Positions 9,189 through 18,334 of a stretch of 50,584 bases of DNA are shown here, one piece after another. The translations under genes were made by a program, and so were the position numbers. The first letter of the stretch is position 1. Every line of letters starts with the position of its first letter. Source of the DNA: an uncultured Erwinia sp. (GTDB lineage Bacteria > Pseudomonadota > Gammaproteobacteria > Enterobacterales > Enterobacteriaceae); NCBI GenBank assembly GCA_913775305.1, contig CAJYIY010000127.1, positions 1-50,584 on the forward strand. The letters run 5' to 3'. The notes under the pieces are model-generated. The model was given only the letters and a program-made list of their open reading frames with translations. It did not search any database and was not told the DNA's origin.

Positions 9189-9189
9189 C

Positions 9190-10047
9190 ATGCGTCAGCA
9201 CCCGTTAGGAATTTATGAAAAGGCTCTGCCCGCTCACCTGAGCTGGCCAGAACGCCTGGCGCTGGCGAAGGCCTGCGGCTTTGATTTTGTCGAGATGTCA
9301 GTGGATGAAACCGATGCCCGCCTGGCACGCCTGGACTGGAGCAAAGCCCAGCGTCTGTCACTGGTGGATGCAATGATCGAAACCGGGGTGAATATCCCTT
9401 CGATGTGTCTTTCCGGCCATCGCCGCTTCCCGTTTGGCAGCCGCGATCCGGCGATCCGGCAGCAGGCTTACGATCTGATGGATCGCGCCATTCAGCTGGC
9501 AAAGGACACCGGGATCCGCACCATTCAGTTGGCGGGCTACGACGTGTATTACGAACCGCATGATGAGGGCACCGTCGCCCGCTTCGCGGAAGGGCTGGCC
9601 TGGGCGGTTGAGCGCGCGGCGGCGGCACAGGTGATGCTGGCGGTGGAAATCATGGACACCGAGTTTATGAACTCCATCAGCAAGTGGAAGCACTGGGATC
9701 GCCAGCTGGCCTCGCCGTGGTTCACCGTCTATCCGGACGTCGGCAACCTCAGCGCCTGGGGTAACGATGTCAGCGCCGAACTGGCGCTGGGCAGCGATCG
9801 CATCGCCGCCATTCATCTGAAAGATACGCTGCCGGTAACGGCGGATTCGCCGGGCCAGTTCCGCGACGTGCCGTTTGGCGAAGGCTGCGTCGATTTTGTC
9901 GGCGTGTTCCGCACGCTGAAGCAGATCCACTATCGCGGCGCATTTCTGATTGAAATGTGGACCGAAAAAGCCGAAGAGCCGGTGGCGGAGATCGTCAAAG
10001 CCCGGCGCTGGATTGAACAAAAAATGCAGGAAGGAGGCTTACTGTGA
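9190..10047 (+). CDS. sgbU: L-xylulose-5-phosphate 3-epimerase SgbU
   Basis: TIM-barrel sugar-phosphate isomerase/epimerase, 285 residues (E. coli SgbU 286). It epimerises L-xylulose 5-phosphate to L-ribulose 5-phosphate. Visible markers: [20 protein letters not shown] at the N-terminus, [35 protein letters not shown], and metal-ligand region [17 protein letters not shown] (Glu), [12 protein letters not shown] (Asp), [10 protein letters not shown] (His) and FLIEMWTEK (Glu). It starts 1 base after sgbH and overlaps sgbE by four bases, so the last three genes are translationally coupled. UlaE is the near paralogue; the neighbours fit SgbU. Confidence 0.95.
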   Translation: MRQHPLGIYEKALPAHLSWPERLALAKACGFDFVEMSVDETDARLARLDWSKAQRLSLVDAMIETGVNIPSMCLSGHRRFPFGSRDPAIRQQAYDLMDRAIQLAKDTGIRTIQLAGYDVYYEPHDEGTVARFAEGLAWAVERAAAAQVMLAVEIMDTEFMNSISKWKHWDRQLASPWFTVYPDVGNLSAWGNDVSAELALGSDRIAAIHLKDTLPVTADSPGQFRDVPFGEGCVDFVGVFRTLKQIHYRGAFLIEMWTEKAEEPVAEIVKARRWIEQKMQEGGLL

Positions 10048-10742
10048 GCAACACATGGCTGAAAGAACAGGTGCTGGAGGCCAACCTGGCCCTGCCGGAG
10101 CATAATCTGGTGACCTTTACCTGGGGTAACGTCAGCGCTATCGATCGCGCCAGCGGCCGGGTGGCGATCAAGCCCTCCGGCGTGGATTACGAAGTGATGA
10201 CGGTGGACGATATCGTGGTGGTGGACCTGGAGAGCGGTCGCGTTATTGAGGGCAGCAAGAAGCCGTCTTCGGATACCGCAACGCATCTGGCGCTGTATCG
10301 CGCTTTTACGTCCATTGGCGGCATTGTGCATACCCACTCGCGCCACGCCACCATCTGGGCACAGTCCGGGCTGGATCTGCCAGCCTGGGGCACCACCCAC
10401 GCCGACTATTTTTACGGCAGGATCCCCTGCACGCGGCTGATGACGCCACAGGAGATCGCGGACGATTATGAGCACAACACCGGCGAGGTGATTATCGAAA
10501 CCTTCCGCTCCCGCGATATCAGCCCGGCGGCCGTTCCGGCGGTGCTGGTGAATGCTCACGGCCCCTTTGCCTGGGGCAGCGATGCGGAAAATGCGGTACA
10601 CAATGCGGTGGTGCTGGAGGAAGTCGCCTACATGGGAATTTTCTCACGGCAGCTGGCGCCAGGGATCGGTGATATGCAGCAGGTGCTGCTGGATAAGCAT
10701 TATTTGCGTAAGCATGGCGCGAATGCGTATTACGGACAGTAA
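10044..10742 (+). CDS. sgbE: L-ribulose-5-phosphate 4-epimerase SgbE
   Basis: Class II aldolase-fold epimerase, 232 residues (E. coli SgbE/AraD 231), converting L-ribulose 5-phosphate to D-xylulose 5-phosphate, which enters the pentose phosphate pathway. The zinc site is seen in [14 protein letters not shown] (two His) with the third His in [16 protein letters not shown] and KPSGVDYE form the phosphate-binding part. Last gene of the yia operon. AraD and UlaF are close paralogues; the assignment follows the operon. A GGAGG ribosome-binding site overlaps the end of sgbU. Confidence 0.95.
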   Translation: MSNTWLKEQVLEANLALPEHNLVTFTWGNVSAIDRASGRVAIKPSGVDYEVMTVDDIVVVDLESGRVIEGSKKPSSDTATHLALYRAFTSIGGIVHTHSRHATIWAQSGLDLPAWGTTHADYFYGRIPCTRLMTPQEIADDYEHNTGEVIIETFRSRDISPAAVPAVLVNAHGPFAWGSDAENAVHNAVVLEEVAYMGIFSRQLAPGIGDMQQVLLDKHYLRKHGANAYYGQ

Positions 10743-10751
10743 GTGAGACAG

Positions 10752-10800
10752 CGCCCGGCCCAATATTTATCGCGACTAAACTCAATCACGGGCGTTTTTT
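10752..10800 (+). terminator. Possible terminator after sgbE
   Basis: Six-base arms CGCCCG (10752-10757) and CGGGCG (10789-10794) are followed at once by six T. The loop is long (about 31 bases), so the hairpin is weak, but the location and T-tract suit an operon end. Confidence 0.4.
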
Positions 10801-10905
10801 ATGCTTAATTTTCTTCATAACGGGTGCAATTCAAAATTTAAATTTCTCAGCTAACTATTAGCATGGAAAGTTATTATCCTCTGCTACCAGGGTCTGAAAA
10901 GAAAA

Positions 10906-12321
10906 ATGAGTGCTGCCTGCGCCCCGGGATTATCCTCCCCACAACGTCACCCTCGAAAAATTAACCACTTATCCGATCGCATCGATGCGCTGCCGGCCAC
11001 CGCCGGGCTGTGGCGCTTTATTGCATTACTTTCACTGGGTGGATTCTTTGAGCTCTACGATCTGTTCCAGACGGGGTATATCAGCTCGGGTTTAATCAGC
11101 GAGAATATCTTTCATCTGGGCGCCCTCGGCGTATTTGGCCTGTCTGACCAGGCGGCGTTTGCTTCCGCCACATTCCTCGGCCTGTTTCTCGGTGCCAGTC
11201 TGCTGGCCCCTCACGCCGATCGCTTTGGCCGCCGCATGACCTTTATGTTTGCGCTGGCCTGGTATGGCGGCTTCTCCCTGCTGATGGCGTTCCAGAATCA
11301 GGCGGAGTGGATCATCTTCTGCCGCTTTCTGGTGGGCGTGGGTCTGGGTATTGAACTGGTCACCATAGATACCTATCTCAGCGAATGCGTTCCCTCGCGG
11401 CTTCGCAGCCGGGCCTTCGCGTTCGCGTTCTTTGTGCAGTTTCTCTCGGTGCCGACCGTGGCGCTGATGTCCTGGTGGCTGGTGCCGCAGACCATTTTCG
11501 GCCTGACCGGCTGGCGCTGGGTCGTTATCGCTGGCGCAGCATGCTCAATGGTTATCTGGCTGGTGCGAAGAAATCTGCCCGAGTCACCGCGCTGGCTGGC
11601 GCAGCAGGGACGACACCAGGAAGCGCATCAGGTGGTCAGCAGCCTGGAGATCCGCTGCGGCGTTCCGGTAACCGCGCCGGACGTGGCCGGGATGGAAACG
11701 GTCGCCACGAAGAACCCGCAGGGCCGCTTTCGCGATATCTGGCAGCCGGCGTATCGCCAGCGCACGCTGATGCTGATGGTGATGAATATCTTTCAGGCGA
11801 TTGGCTTTTTCGGCTTTGGCAACTGGCTGCCCGCACTGCTGTCAGGCAAGGGCGCCAGCATTACCCACAGCCTGCTGTATGCTTTTTTTATCACCCTCGC
11901 CTACCCGCTGGGTTCGCTGATTTGCAGCCGCTATGCGGATAAAATCGAGAATAAATGGCAGATCGTTCTGTCGTCGCTGATGACGGTGATTTTCGGTACG
12001 CTGTTCGCCCTGCAAACCAGTCCGCTGCTGCTGATCCTGTGCGGCTTCTGTATCACCTACTCTAACGCCTGGCTGACCTTCAGCTATCACGCTTATCAGA
12101 CCGAGGTGTTTCCCACCTTTATCCGGGCGCGCGCCGTCGGGTTCTGCTACTCGTTCAGCCGCCTTTCAACGGTGTTCAGCAGCCTTATTATCGGGATGAT
12201 TCTGCAGGTCGCGGGCACGCAGGGCGTGGTAGCCTTTATCGTACTCAGCATGCTGATTGTGATGCTGACCATCGGCATCTTCGGGCCGAAGACGCGCGGC
12301 ATCAATCTGGACGATATCTGA
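10906..12321 (+). CDS. MFS metabolite:H+ symporter (YdjE/NiaP-like)
   Basis: Major facilitator superfamily transporter, 471 residues, about 12 helices, of the aromatic-acid/sugar type. After a 40-residue polar N-terminus come FIALLSLGGFFELYDLFQTG, the loop-2/3 motif HADRFGRRMTF, the helix-4/5 family motif GVGLGIELVTIDTYLSECVP and, in the central loop, NLPESPRWLAQQGR. These resemble E. coli YdjE/YgcS. The substrate is unknown. It has its own upstream gap of 163 bases with a poor ribosome-binding site (gaaaagaaaa), so it is probably not part of the yia operon although it points the same way. A hairpin separates it from the convergent c-di-GMP gene. Confidence 0.85.
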   Translation: MSAACAPGLSSPQRHPRKINHLSDRIDALPATAGLWRFIALLSLGGFFELYDLFQTGYISSGLISENIFHLGALGVFGLSDQAAFASATFLGLFLGASLLAPHADRFGRRMTFMFALAWYGGFSLLMAFQNQAEWIIFCRFLVGVGLGIELVTIDTYLSECVPSRLRSRAFAFAFFVQFLSVPTVALMSWWLVPQTIFGLTGWRWVVIAGAACSMVIWLVRRNLPESPRWLAQQGRHQEAHQVVSSLEIRCGVPVTAPDVAGMETVATKNPQGRFRDIWQPAYRQRTLMLMVMNIFQAIGFFGFGNWLPALLSGKGASITHSLLYAFFITLAYPLGSLICSRYADKIENKWQIVLSSLMTVIFGTLFALQTSPLLLILCGFCITYSNAWLTFSYHAYQTEVFPTFIRARAVGFCYSFSRLSTVFSSLIIGMILQVAGTQGVVAFIVLSMLIVMLTIGIFGPKTRGINLDDI

Positions 12322-12324
12322 TGC

Positions 12325-12359
12325 CAGCGCAGGGGCGGTAATCGTCGCCCCTGACGCTG
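12325..12359. terminator. Hairpin between convergent MFS and GGDEF-EAL genes
   Basis: CAGCG-c-AGGGGCG / CGCCCCT-ga-CGCTG forms a 12-bp interrupted stem in the 46-base space between two convergent genes. There is no T-run on either strand, so it may work as a bidirectional but inefficient terminator or protect 3' ends. Confidence 0.5.
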
Positions 12360-12367
12360 CCTGCGGG

Positions 12368-14446
12368 TCAGAAAGCCTTGAGGCGGGATTCGGCGGGCTG
12401 AGGGCGACCAAAATAGTAGCCCTGGAACAGGGTACAGCCCTCTTCCTTCAGCCGTTCGAACTGCTCGCTGCTCTCCACGCCTTCGGCGGTGATCTCAATA
12501 TCCAGACTGCGGCTCATGCCGGTAATTGCCCGGATAATCGCCAGCGCCTCACGGCTGTCTTTCATATCTTTAATAAACGATTTATCGATTTTGATTTTGT
12601 CGAACGGGAATGAGCGCAGATAGCTGAGCGACGAGTAGCCAGTGCCAAAATCATCCAGCGCAATACGCACGCCCAGCGCCTTCAGCTTTTGCAGAATATC
12701 AATATTTACCGACGTATTATCCAGCAGCACCGACTCGGTGATCTCCACTTCCAGACGGTGCGGATCCAGCCCGGACGCCTGCAATGCGGCTTCAACCACC
12801 GACACCAGCGCACTGTTTTTAAACTGCATTGGCGACAGGTTCACCGCTACGCTTTGCGTTCCCTGCCAGCTGGCCGCTTCACGACAGGCTTCTTGCAGCG
12901 CATAGGCACCCAGGCTGTGGATCAGCCCGGTTTCTTCGGCAATCGGAATAAAGTCCATCGGCATAATCAGGCCTTTTTCCGGGTGATGCCAGCGCATCAG
13001 CGCCTCGTAGCCCATAATCTGCTGATGCTGATCGTTGGTAATCGGCTGGTAGTACAACTTCAGCTGGCAACCGCTTATGGCCTGGCGCAAATCGTTTTCA
13101 ATCATCCGCCGCTTAGCTGCCTGTTCCCCCATCTGCTCGGTAAAGTATTCGAAGCAGTTGTTGCCGTTGCGCCTGGCCTCGTGCAGCGCCATATCGGCAC
13201 AGCGCAGCAGATATTCCGGCGTATTGGTGCCGGGTCCGGCAATCGCAATCCCGATACTCAGACCGACGGACAGATCGTGACCGTCAACGTTAAACGGTAA
13301 ACGAATGGTATCGATCAGACGGCGGGCAACAATTTCAACCTCATTCGCCTGCGCCAGCCCCGTCAGCACAACAGAGAACTCATCTCCCCCGGTACGCGCC
13401 AGCGTATCCTGCTCGCGCAGCACACTGCGCAGCCGCGTCGCTACGCTTCGCAGCAGATTATCGCCCGTCTGATGGCCCAGCGCATCGTTAACGTTTTTGA
13501 AGTTATGCAGATCGAGGCACAGCATCGCCGTCACGTTGCCCTGTTCACGGTCAGTGCGCAGCGCGTCGTTAACCCGCTGGCTGAACAGCACGCGGTTCGG
13601 CAGCCCGGTCAGATTATCGTGATGCGCCAGATGGTGAATGCGGGCGTCGGCGGCGCGCTGGTCGGTAACATCTTCGGCGATCAGCAGTACGTAATTGTGG
13701 GGCGTGTCCTTACTGCAAATAATCGATGCGGTGGCATTGATTATACGATTGCGTCCGTGGCTGTTCAGCAGGCGCTCACTGCGCTGAATCCCCCCGGTAC
13801 GCTGTGCGGCGTCGGATAGCTGCATAAAGTAGTCGCCCATTTCCCGCGTCATGCACTGTGAGAGCGTCTTGCCGACGAAGTCTTCCTGCACACCACCGAG
13901 CAACTGCCGGGCTTTGTTATTGATCAACAGGATTTCACGGGTGACCACGTCTTCCACCAGCACGCAGGAAGGAATATTAGTCACGATGGTGTCGAGGAAA
14001 GCCGACAGTGCGGCCATTTTTTCACTGTGCCGTTCTGCCAGTTCGCGGGCTTCGCGCATCTGCTCTTCATACTCGCGCAGCTCGCTGCAGTCGCGGGTGA
14101 TCTTAGCAAAGCCGAGCAGTTCGCCGCTGTCAGTACGGATTGCATCAATCACTACGTGTGCCCAGAAAGCACTGCCGTCCTTCCGGTAGCGCCAGCCTTT
14201 GCTTTCGTAGCGACCGGTTTCACGGGCGATACCCAAACCGTACTGAGGTAATCCTTTTTTCTGATCCTGGTCACTGTAAAAACAGCTGAAATTTTTGCCG
14301 ATAATCTCATCCGGCCTGTACCCTTTGGCTCGCTCGGCACCCGTATTCCAGTTCGCGACGGTGCCGTCCGGTTTCAGCATAAAAATCGCATAATCAACCA
14401 CGCTCTGAACCAGAAGCCGATACATTACATCTGAGTTTTCATTCAT
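12368..14446 (-). CDS. PAS-GGDEF-EAL cyclic-di-GMP turnover protein
   Basis: Cytoplasmic cyclic-di-GMP enzyme of about 692 residues, no membrane segments. Order: PAS (VDYAIFMLKPDGTVANWNTG) with a PAC-type tail (KGWRYRKDGSAFWAHVVIDA), a second PAS-like domain, GGDEF at about residue 353, EAL at about 481. The cyclase site GGDEF is intact and preceded by an inhibitory-site RxxD (REQD). The phosphodiesterase residues are also present: EALMRW, VNLSPMQF, EITESVL, DDFGTGYSS, KIDKSFI, AEGVES, QGYYFGRPQP. Both activities are therefore possible. I prefer the ATG at 14446, with GGTGAG seven bases upstream; an in-frame GTG at 14470 is the alternative. It is divergent from sbmA. Confidence 0.92.
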   Translation of the reverse strand: MNENSDVMYRLLVQSVVDYAIFMLKPDGTVANWNTGAERAKGYRPDEIIGKNFSCFYSDQDQKKGLPQYGLGIARETGRYESKGWRYRKDGSAFWAHVVIDAIRTDSGELLGFAKITRDCSELREYEEQMREARELAERHSEKMAALSAFLDTIVTNIPSCVLVEDVVTREILLINNKARQLLGGVQEDFVGKTLSQCMTREMGDYFMQLSDAAQRTGGIQRSERLLNSHGRNRIINATASIICSKDTPHNYVLLIAEDVTDQRAADARIHHLAHHDNLTGLPNRVLFSQRVNDALRTDREQGNVTAMLCLDLHNFKNVNDALGHQTGDNLLRSVATRLRSVLREQDTLARTGGDEFSVVLTGLAQANEVEIVARRLIDTIRLPFNVDGHDLSVGLSIGIAIAGPGTNTPEYLLRCADMALHEARRNGNNCFEYFTEQMGEQAAKRRMIENDLRQAISGCQLKLYYQPITNDQHQQIMGYEALMRWHHPEKGLIMPMDFIPIAEETGLIHSLGAYALQEACREAASWQGTQSVAVNLSPMQFKNSALVSVVEAALQASGLDPHRLEVEITESVLLDNTSVNIDILQKLKALGVRIALDDFGTGYSSLSYLRSFPFDKIKIDKSFIKDMKDSREALAIIRAITGMSRSLDIEITAEGVESSEQFERLKEEGCTLFQGYYFGRPQPAESRLKAF

Positions 14447-14815
14447 TATTATTCTCACCCGGTTGCTCACGGTTATTTCTCAACGAAAAGGTACTGTCGG
14501 CAGGCAATCACTACGCCATTGAATCGCGCACACGCCGTTCCTGCCCACATCCTGTGTGAACACAATTCCTGTCGTGTCGGTGACGGACAGTCTCCTGGAG
14601 AGAGAAGAAAACCGCTGCGAGCTCAGGCCTGATTCACCTGTCGCTCCGTCGACCTTCATTATCCGCTTTGTTGAATAAACATTCAAAAAGCAAATCGCGT
14701 CTTTGCGCTAATCTGCAATTATCAGACTCCGGTCGGAAATCAATGGAAACACTGTTAGTGAGATTCCTCACAGCCAATCACGGTATAACCGTTACAAATT
14801 CGGTGTGGAGTGTTT
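14447..14815. other. Intergenic control region, c-di-GMP gene / sbmA
   Basis: Divergent spacer of about 370 bases. No convincing gene. It holds a TGTGT-GA-ACACA near-palindrome (14553-14564) and GTGAG-ATTC-CTCAC (14759-14772) shortly before sbmA; either could be an operator. I could not fix a promoter with confidence. Confidence 0.4.
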
Positions 14816-16042
14816 ATGTTCAAATCCTTTTTCCCCCGGCCTCTGCTGTTCTTCAGCAGCGCGGCGCTGTGGAGCCTGATGGCGATTCTGTTCTGGTTCG
14901 GCTATGCCGGTCATCATCTCGCGCACCTGATGCAGTTCTCACCCGTTGCGCTGGGTCCGTTGCCGAACAACGCCCTGTGCTTTATTGCCCCCACCGAACT
15001 GGGTTTCTACAGCTACTACCTGCTGGCGGCGCTGCTGTTTGCCGGATTCTGGGCGCTGTTCAGCCCGCATCCGTGGCAGCGCTGGTCAGTGCTCGGCAGC
15101 GCACTGATAATTTTTGTAACCTGGTTCTCCGTGCAGGTGGGCGTGGCGGTTAACCGCTGGTATGAACCCTTTTATGACCTGGTACAGCGAGCGATGGCGC
15201 ATCCGAATACGGTTAAAATCGATACGTTTTACGGCCAGATTGGCGGCTTTCTCAGCATTGCGCTGATTGCCGTGGTGATTGATGTATTGAACCTGTTTTT
15301 TATCAGTCACTACGTTTTCCGCTGGCGTTCAGCGATGAACCATTACTACATGCAGCACTGGTCGCGTCTGCGCGGTATTGAGGGTGCGGCACAGCGCGTG
15401 CAGGAGGACACCATGCGCTTTGCCTCCACGCTGGAGGATATGGGGGTAAGCTTTATTAACGCCGTGATGACGCTGATCGCCTTCCTGCCGGTGCTGGTGG
15501 CGCTGTCGGTACATGTTAAAACCGTACCGATTATCGGCAGTGTGCCCTATGCGCTGGTCATCGCCGCCGTTGCCTGGTCAATCCTGGGCACCGGGCTGCT
15601 GGCGGTGGTGGGCATCAAGCTGCCGGGGCTCTCCTTTCGCAATCAGCGGGTGGAAGCCGCCTATCGTAAAGAACTGGTGTACGGTGAGGACGATGCGCAG
15701 CGCGCTCAGCCTCCTACGGTTAAAACACTGTTTTATAACGTCCGGATTAATTACTTCCGCCTCTATTTCCACTATCTCTATTTTAATATCGTGCGTATTT
15801 CCTATGTCCAGCTCGATGCGGTATTCAGTCTTTTTGTGCTGTTCCCCTCAATTATCAGCGGCGCAGTGACGCTGGGACTGCTGACGCAGATCACCAACGT
15901 GTTCGATCAGGTACGCGGTTCATTCCAGTATCTGATTAACTCGTGGACCACGCTGGTTGAGCTGATGTCCATCTATAAGCGACTGCGCAGTTTTGAGCAC
16001 ACGCTGAATACCCTCCCGTCGGCAGAAAACAGCATAGCCTGA
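14816..16042 (+). CDS. sbmA: Peptide antibiotic transporter SbmA
   Basis: Inner-membrane proton-driven peptide transporter, 408 residues (E. coli SbmA 406), related to ABC permease domains but lacking an ATPase. It imports microcin B17, bleomycin and proline-rich peptides; BacA homologues matter in host association. Strongly conserved blocks are SHYVFRWRSAMNHYYM, GAAQRVQEDTMRFASTLEDM, AVVGIKLPGLSFRNQRVEAA, YRKELVYGEDDA and LINSWTTLVELMSIYKRLRS. I chose ATG 14816 over the in-frame GTG 14810 because it gives the family start MFKSFF. The region around residues 30-60 is the most divergent from E. coli. Downstream hairpin shared with the convergent dhaK. Confidence 0.96.
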   Translation: MFKSFFPRPLLFFSSAALWSLMAILFWFGYAGHHLAHLMQFSPVALGPLPNNALCFIAPTELGFYSYYLLAALLFAGFWALFSPHPWQRWSVLGSALIIFVTWFSVQVGVAVNRWYEPFYDLVQRAMAHPNTVKIDTFYGQIGGFLSIALIAVVIDVLNLFFISHYVFRWRSAMNHYYMQHWSRLRGIEGAAQRVQEDTMRFASTLEDMGVSFINAVMTLIAFLPVLVALSVHVKTVPIIGSVPYALVIAAVAWSILGTGLLAVVGIKLPGLSFRNQRVEAAYRKELVYGEDDAQRAQPPTVKTLFYNVRINYFRLYFHYLYFNIVRISYVQLDAVFSLFVLFPSIISGAVTLGLLTQITNVFDQVRGSFQYLINSWTTLVELMSIYKRLRSFEHTLNTLPSAENSIA

Positions 16043-16050
16043 TGAAGAAA

Positions 16051-16080
16051 AGGATGGCGGCCCGGTCGGGACGCCATCCT
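16051..16080 (-). terminator. Terminator between sbmA and dhaK
   Basis: Nine-bp perfect stem AGGATGGCG / CGCCATCCT with a 12-base loop. Read on the minus strand the hairpin is followed by TTTTCTTC, a good intrinsic terminator for the dihydroxyacetone kinase gene; on the plus strand there is no T-run, though it may still help end sbmA transcripts. Confidence 0.75.
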
Positions 16081-16091
16081 GAGCCGTCAGG

Positions 16092-17732
16092 CTATTTTCC
16101 GGCCAGCGCGGCGAACACTTTTTCTACCGCATAAGCGCCGGGATCTTTTACCCCGTCCAGACTTTCCTCATTCAGGTAAGCAGCGCGCCCGGCTCCGGCA
16201 CGGCGCATCCGGCTGGTGCTGTCAGCCCCCTCGCGGGCGGCTTCCGCCACGGCCGCCAGATCCTTACCCGCGGCCAGCGCGGCAAAAGCCGGGTGCAGCG
16301 CATCAATCATGGTACGCTGCCCAACTTCTGCACCGCCGTAGTGCTGCATCCGCTCCAGACCGTAGTTCAGTGCCTCAGGCAGCGTATCGCCCTGCTCCAG
16401 ACGCTGACCGGCTGCGGTAAACATAATCGACATCAGCACCCCGCTGGACCCCCCCATCACCGTCGCCAGTTTTTCACCGATAACGTTCAGCAGCTGACCG
16501 GCGCTATCGAGCGGCAGCGCCTTCGCTTCGCAGGCTTTGAGAATGCTTTTCGCTCCGGCGGCGAACGTTGAACCGGTATCGCCATCACCGACCTTCGCAT
16601 CAAGGTTGTTCAGCTCACTTTCCAGGCCTATCAGCGTCCGACAGAGGGTAGTTAACAGCGCAGAGACTTTATCGTTCGAAGAAGGGGTAAACGTTTGCTG
16701 GCGATCAACGGTTTCTGCCGGGACTTCCACCGGGGTTGACGGCGAGAGCGCCTGCGTCCAGCCGGCCGCGTCAACCTTCACCAGCAGTGCTTTCTCCATC
16801 CCCTCATCCAGCCGCAGCACCGACAGGGAAAAGCCTTTCATGTCCAGTGCGCTGACCAGCGTTGCCGGCCCCAGCAGCAGACGCACCTGGTTGCCAAGGG
16901 CAGAGCGCAGCACTTCCCGCGTCAGGACCGCCATCTCCAGCATCGAAAAGCCACCGAGATTATTGATTAACAGCGCCAGCGGGCCGTCGCCCGCGTGAGC
17001 CGCCAGCCGCTGCACCATCTGTGCGACAATCTGTACGCTGTTCTGGGTCTTTATCGTCGAGGCGCCGGGTTCGCCGTGGATCCCCATTCCCAGCTCGCAG
17101 GTTCCGGGCTTGACCCGATCGTCACGCGCTTCACCGGGAATATGACAGCTGCTGAATGCAACGCCAATCGAAGCCGTCATCTCAATGGCCCGCTGGGCCA
17201 CCGCGGTCACATCAGCCAGGCTCTGCCCCTGTTCTGCGGCATATCCGGCAATTTTATGTACCAGTGCTGTGCCTGCGATGCCGCGTGGCTGAGGGTTGTC
17301 TGGCAGAGCAATATCATCGCGCACCATGACCATCTCCACCCGATAACCCAGCTGCTTCGCTTTTTCCGCCGCCAGCCCGAAGTTCAGCCGATCGCCGGTG
17401 TAGTTCTTCACGATCAGCAAACAGCCGGCCTCGCCGGTCACGTTGATAATGGCATGCAGTACCGCATCCACGCTCGGTGAGGCAAAGACATCGCCGCATA
17501 CGGCAGCGGTCAGCATCCCTTTACCGACAAAACCCACGTGTGCCGGTTCATGCCCGGAACCTCCGCCGGAAATCAGTGCCACCTTCGAACGATCCCAGTC
17601 GCTGCGCACCACCACCCGCAGATCGGCGCCCAGCGCGAGGCGGCTCAGATTATGAAAGGGGGTGCTTAACAGCGCACCCTCAATCGCCTCATCGACCAGC
17701 TGCTGTTTATCGTTCATAAAAAACTGACTCAT
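16092..17732 (-). CDS. dhaK: ATP-dependent dihydroxyacetone kinase (DhaK-DhaL fusion)
   Basis: Single-chain kinase for dihydroxyacetone, 546 residues, like Citrobacter freundii DhaK (about 552). N-terminal DhaK half: SGGGSGHEPAHVGFVGKGML (substrate binding), CGDVFASPS, and SSCHIPGE with the His that covalently holds the substrate. C-terminal DhaL half: KVGDGDTGSTFAAGA (Mg-ATP aspartates), MGGSSGVLMSIMFTAAGQ and GQRTMIDAL. Because both halves are on one chain it uses ATP directly, unlike E. coli's PTS-dependent DhaKLM. No glycerol dehydrogenase or PTS component is adjacent, so it stands alone. GGAGAT ribosome-binding site before the ATG. Confidence 0.95.
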   Translation of the reverse strand: MSQFFMNDKQQLVDEAIEGALLSTPFHNLSRLALGADLRVVVRSDWDRSKVALISGGGSGHEPAHVGFVGKGMLTAAVCGDVFASPSVDAVLHAIINVTGEAGCLLIVKNYTGDRLNFGLAAEKAKQLGYRVEMVMVRDDIALPDNPQPRGIAGTALVHKIAGYAAEQGQSLADVTAVAQRAIEMTASIGVAFSSCHIPGEARDDRVKPGTCELGMGIHGEPGASTIKTQNSVQIVAQMVQRLAAHAGDGPLALLINNLGGFSMLEMAVLTREVLRSALGNQVRLLLGPATLVSALDMKGFSLSVLRLDEGMEKALLVKVDAAGWTQALSPSTPVEVPAETVDRQQTFTPSSNDKVSALLTTLCRTLIGLESELNNLDAKVGDGDTGSTFAAGAKSILKACEAKALPLDSAGQLLNVIGEKLATVMGGSSGVLMSIMFTAAGQRLEQGDTLPEALNYGLERMQHYGGAEVGQRTMIDALHPAFAALAAGKDLAAVAEAAREGADSTSRMRRAGAGRAAYLNEESLDGVKDPGAYAVEKVFAALAGK

Positions 17733-18281
17733 TTTATCTCCTTATCTCAGGTATGCACTCTGCACAGGTGGCAACCTGCGCGATGCTATAACTGTAGTCA
17801 AAGTCCCTGCCGCAATCGTTGCACAACGGTGCCATGCATGCTCAATGCGTTACGCCATCAGGATATTCTGCTGAGGCCATGTAGCGGGAAGGTCGCGCAT
17901 TCGTGCTGATTAGTTATCTAAGTCATCGTAACGTGGTCAATTAAAAACGTGGGGCTTTGTGCCACGGCTATTTCAATAATACTTAATTACAATGTTTAAC
18001 CAAAAATAAACATCATAAAATTGATAGGGATAAGGCTTTTTTTTCAGCGCCCGCACTGGCTTGAGTGATTATTTGTAATACATGAAATTCGAAATGAAAT
18101 TGCTGCATCAATCACAATTCCGATTAATTAAGATGAAAAATAATTCTAAAACGACTACAAATGGTGACGGATGTCCGAATAAGTTTGTTTTCAGCCTGGC
18201 AGTTTATAAGATAGCCACCTGTTTACACAGAAAAATGGCAGATACTTTTCTGAAAGGCCATCATATTAAAAACGCTAACAC

Positions 18282-18334
18282 CAGGGCGTGAAAAGGGGCA
18301 GATGATACGATCTGTTCCTTTTTTTTTCGCCCTG
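18282..18334 (+). terminator. Strong plus-strand terminator without an upstream gene
   Basis: Nine-bp stem GGGGCAGAT / ATCTGTTCC (two G-T pairs), loop GATACG, followed by nine T. An outer repeat CAGGGCG (18282-18288) / CGCCCTG (18328-18334) and AAAAGG/CCTTTT pairing enlarge the structure. Both flanking genes are on the minus strand, so an unannotated plus-strand transcript must be its client. Confidence 0.7.

Noticed and set aside
14553..14564. TGTGTGAACACA as a CRP or FNR-type site
   Set aside because: Spacing and sequence fit neither consensus; kept only as an undefined near-palindrome.
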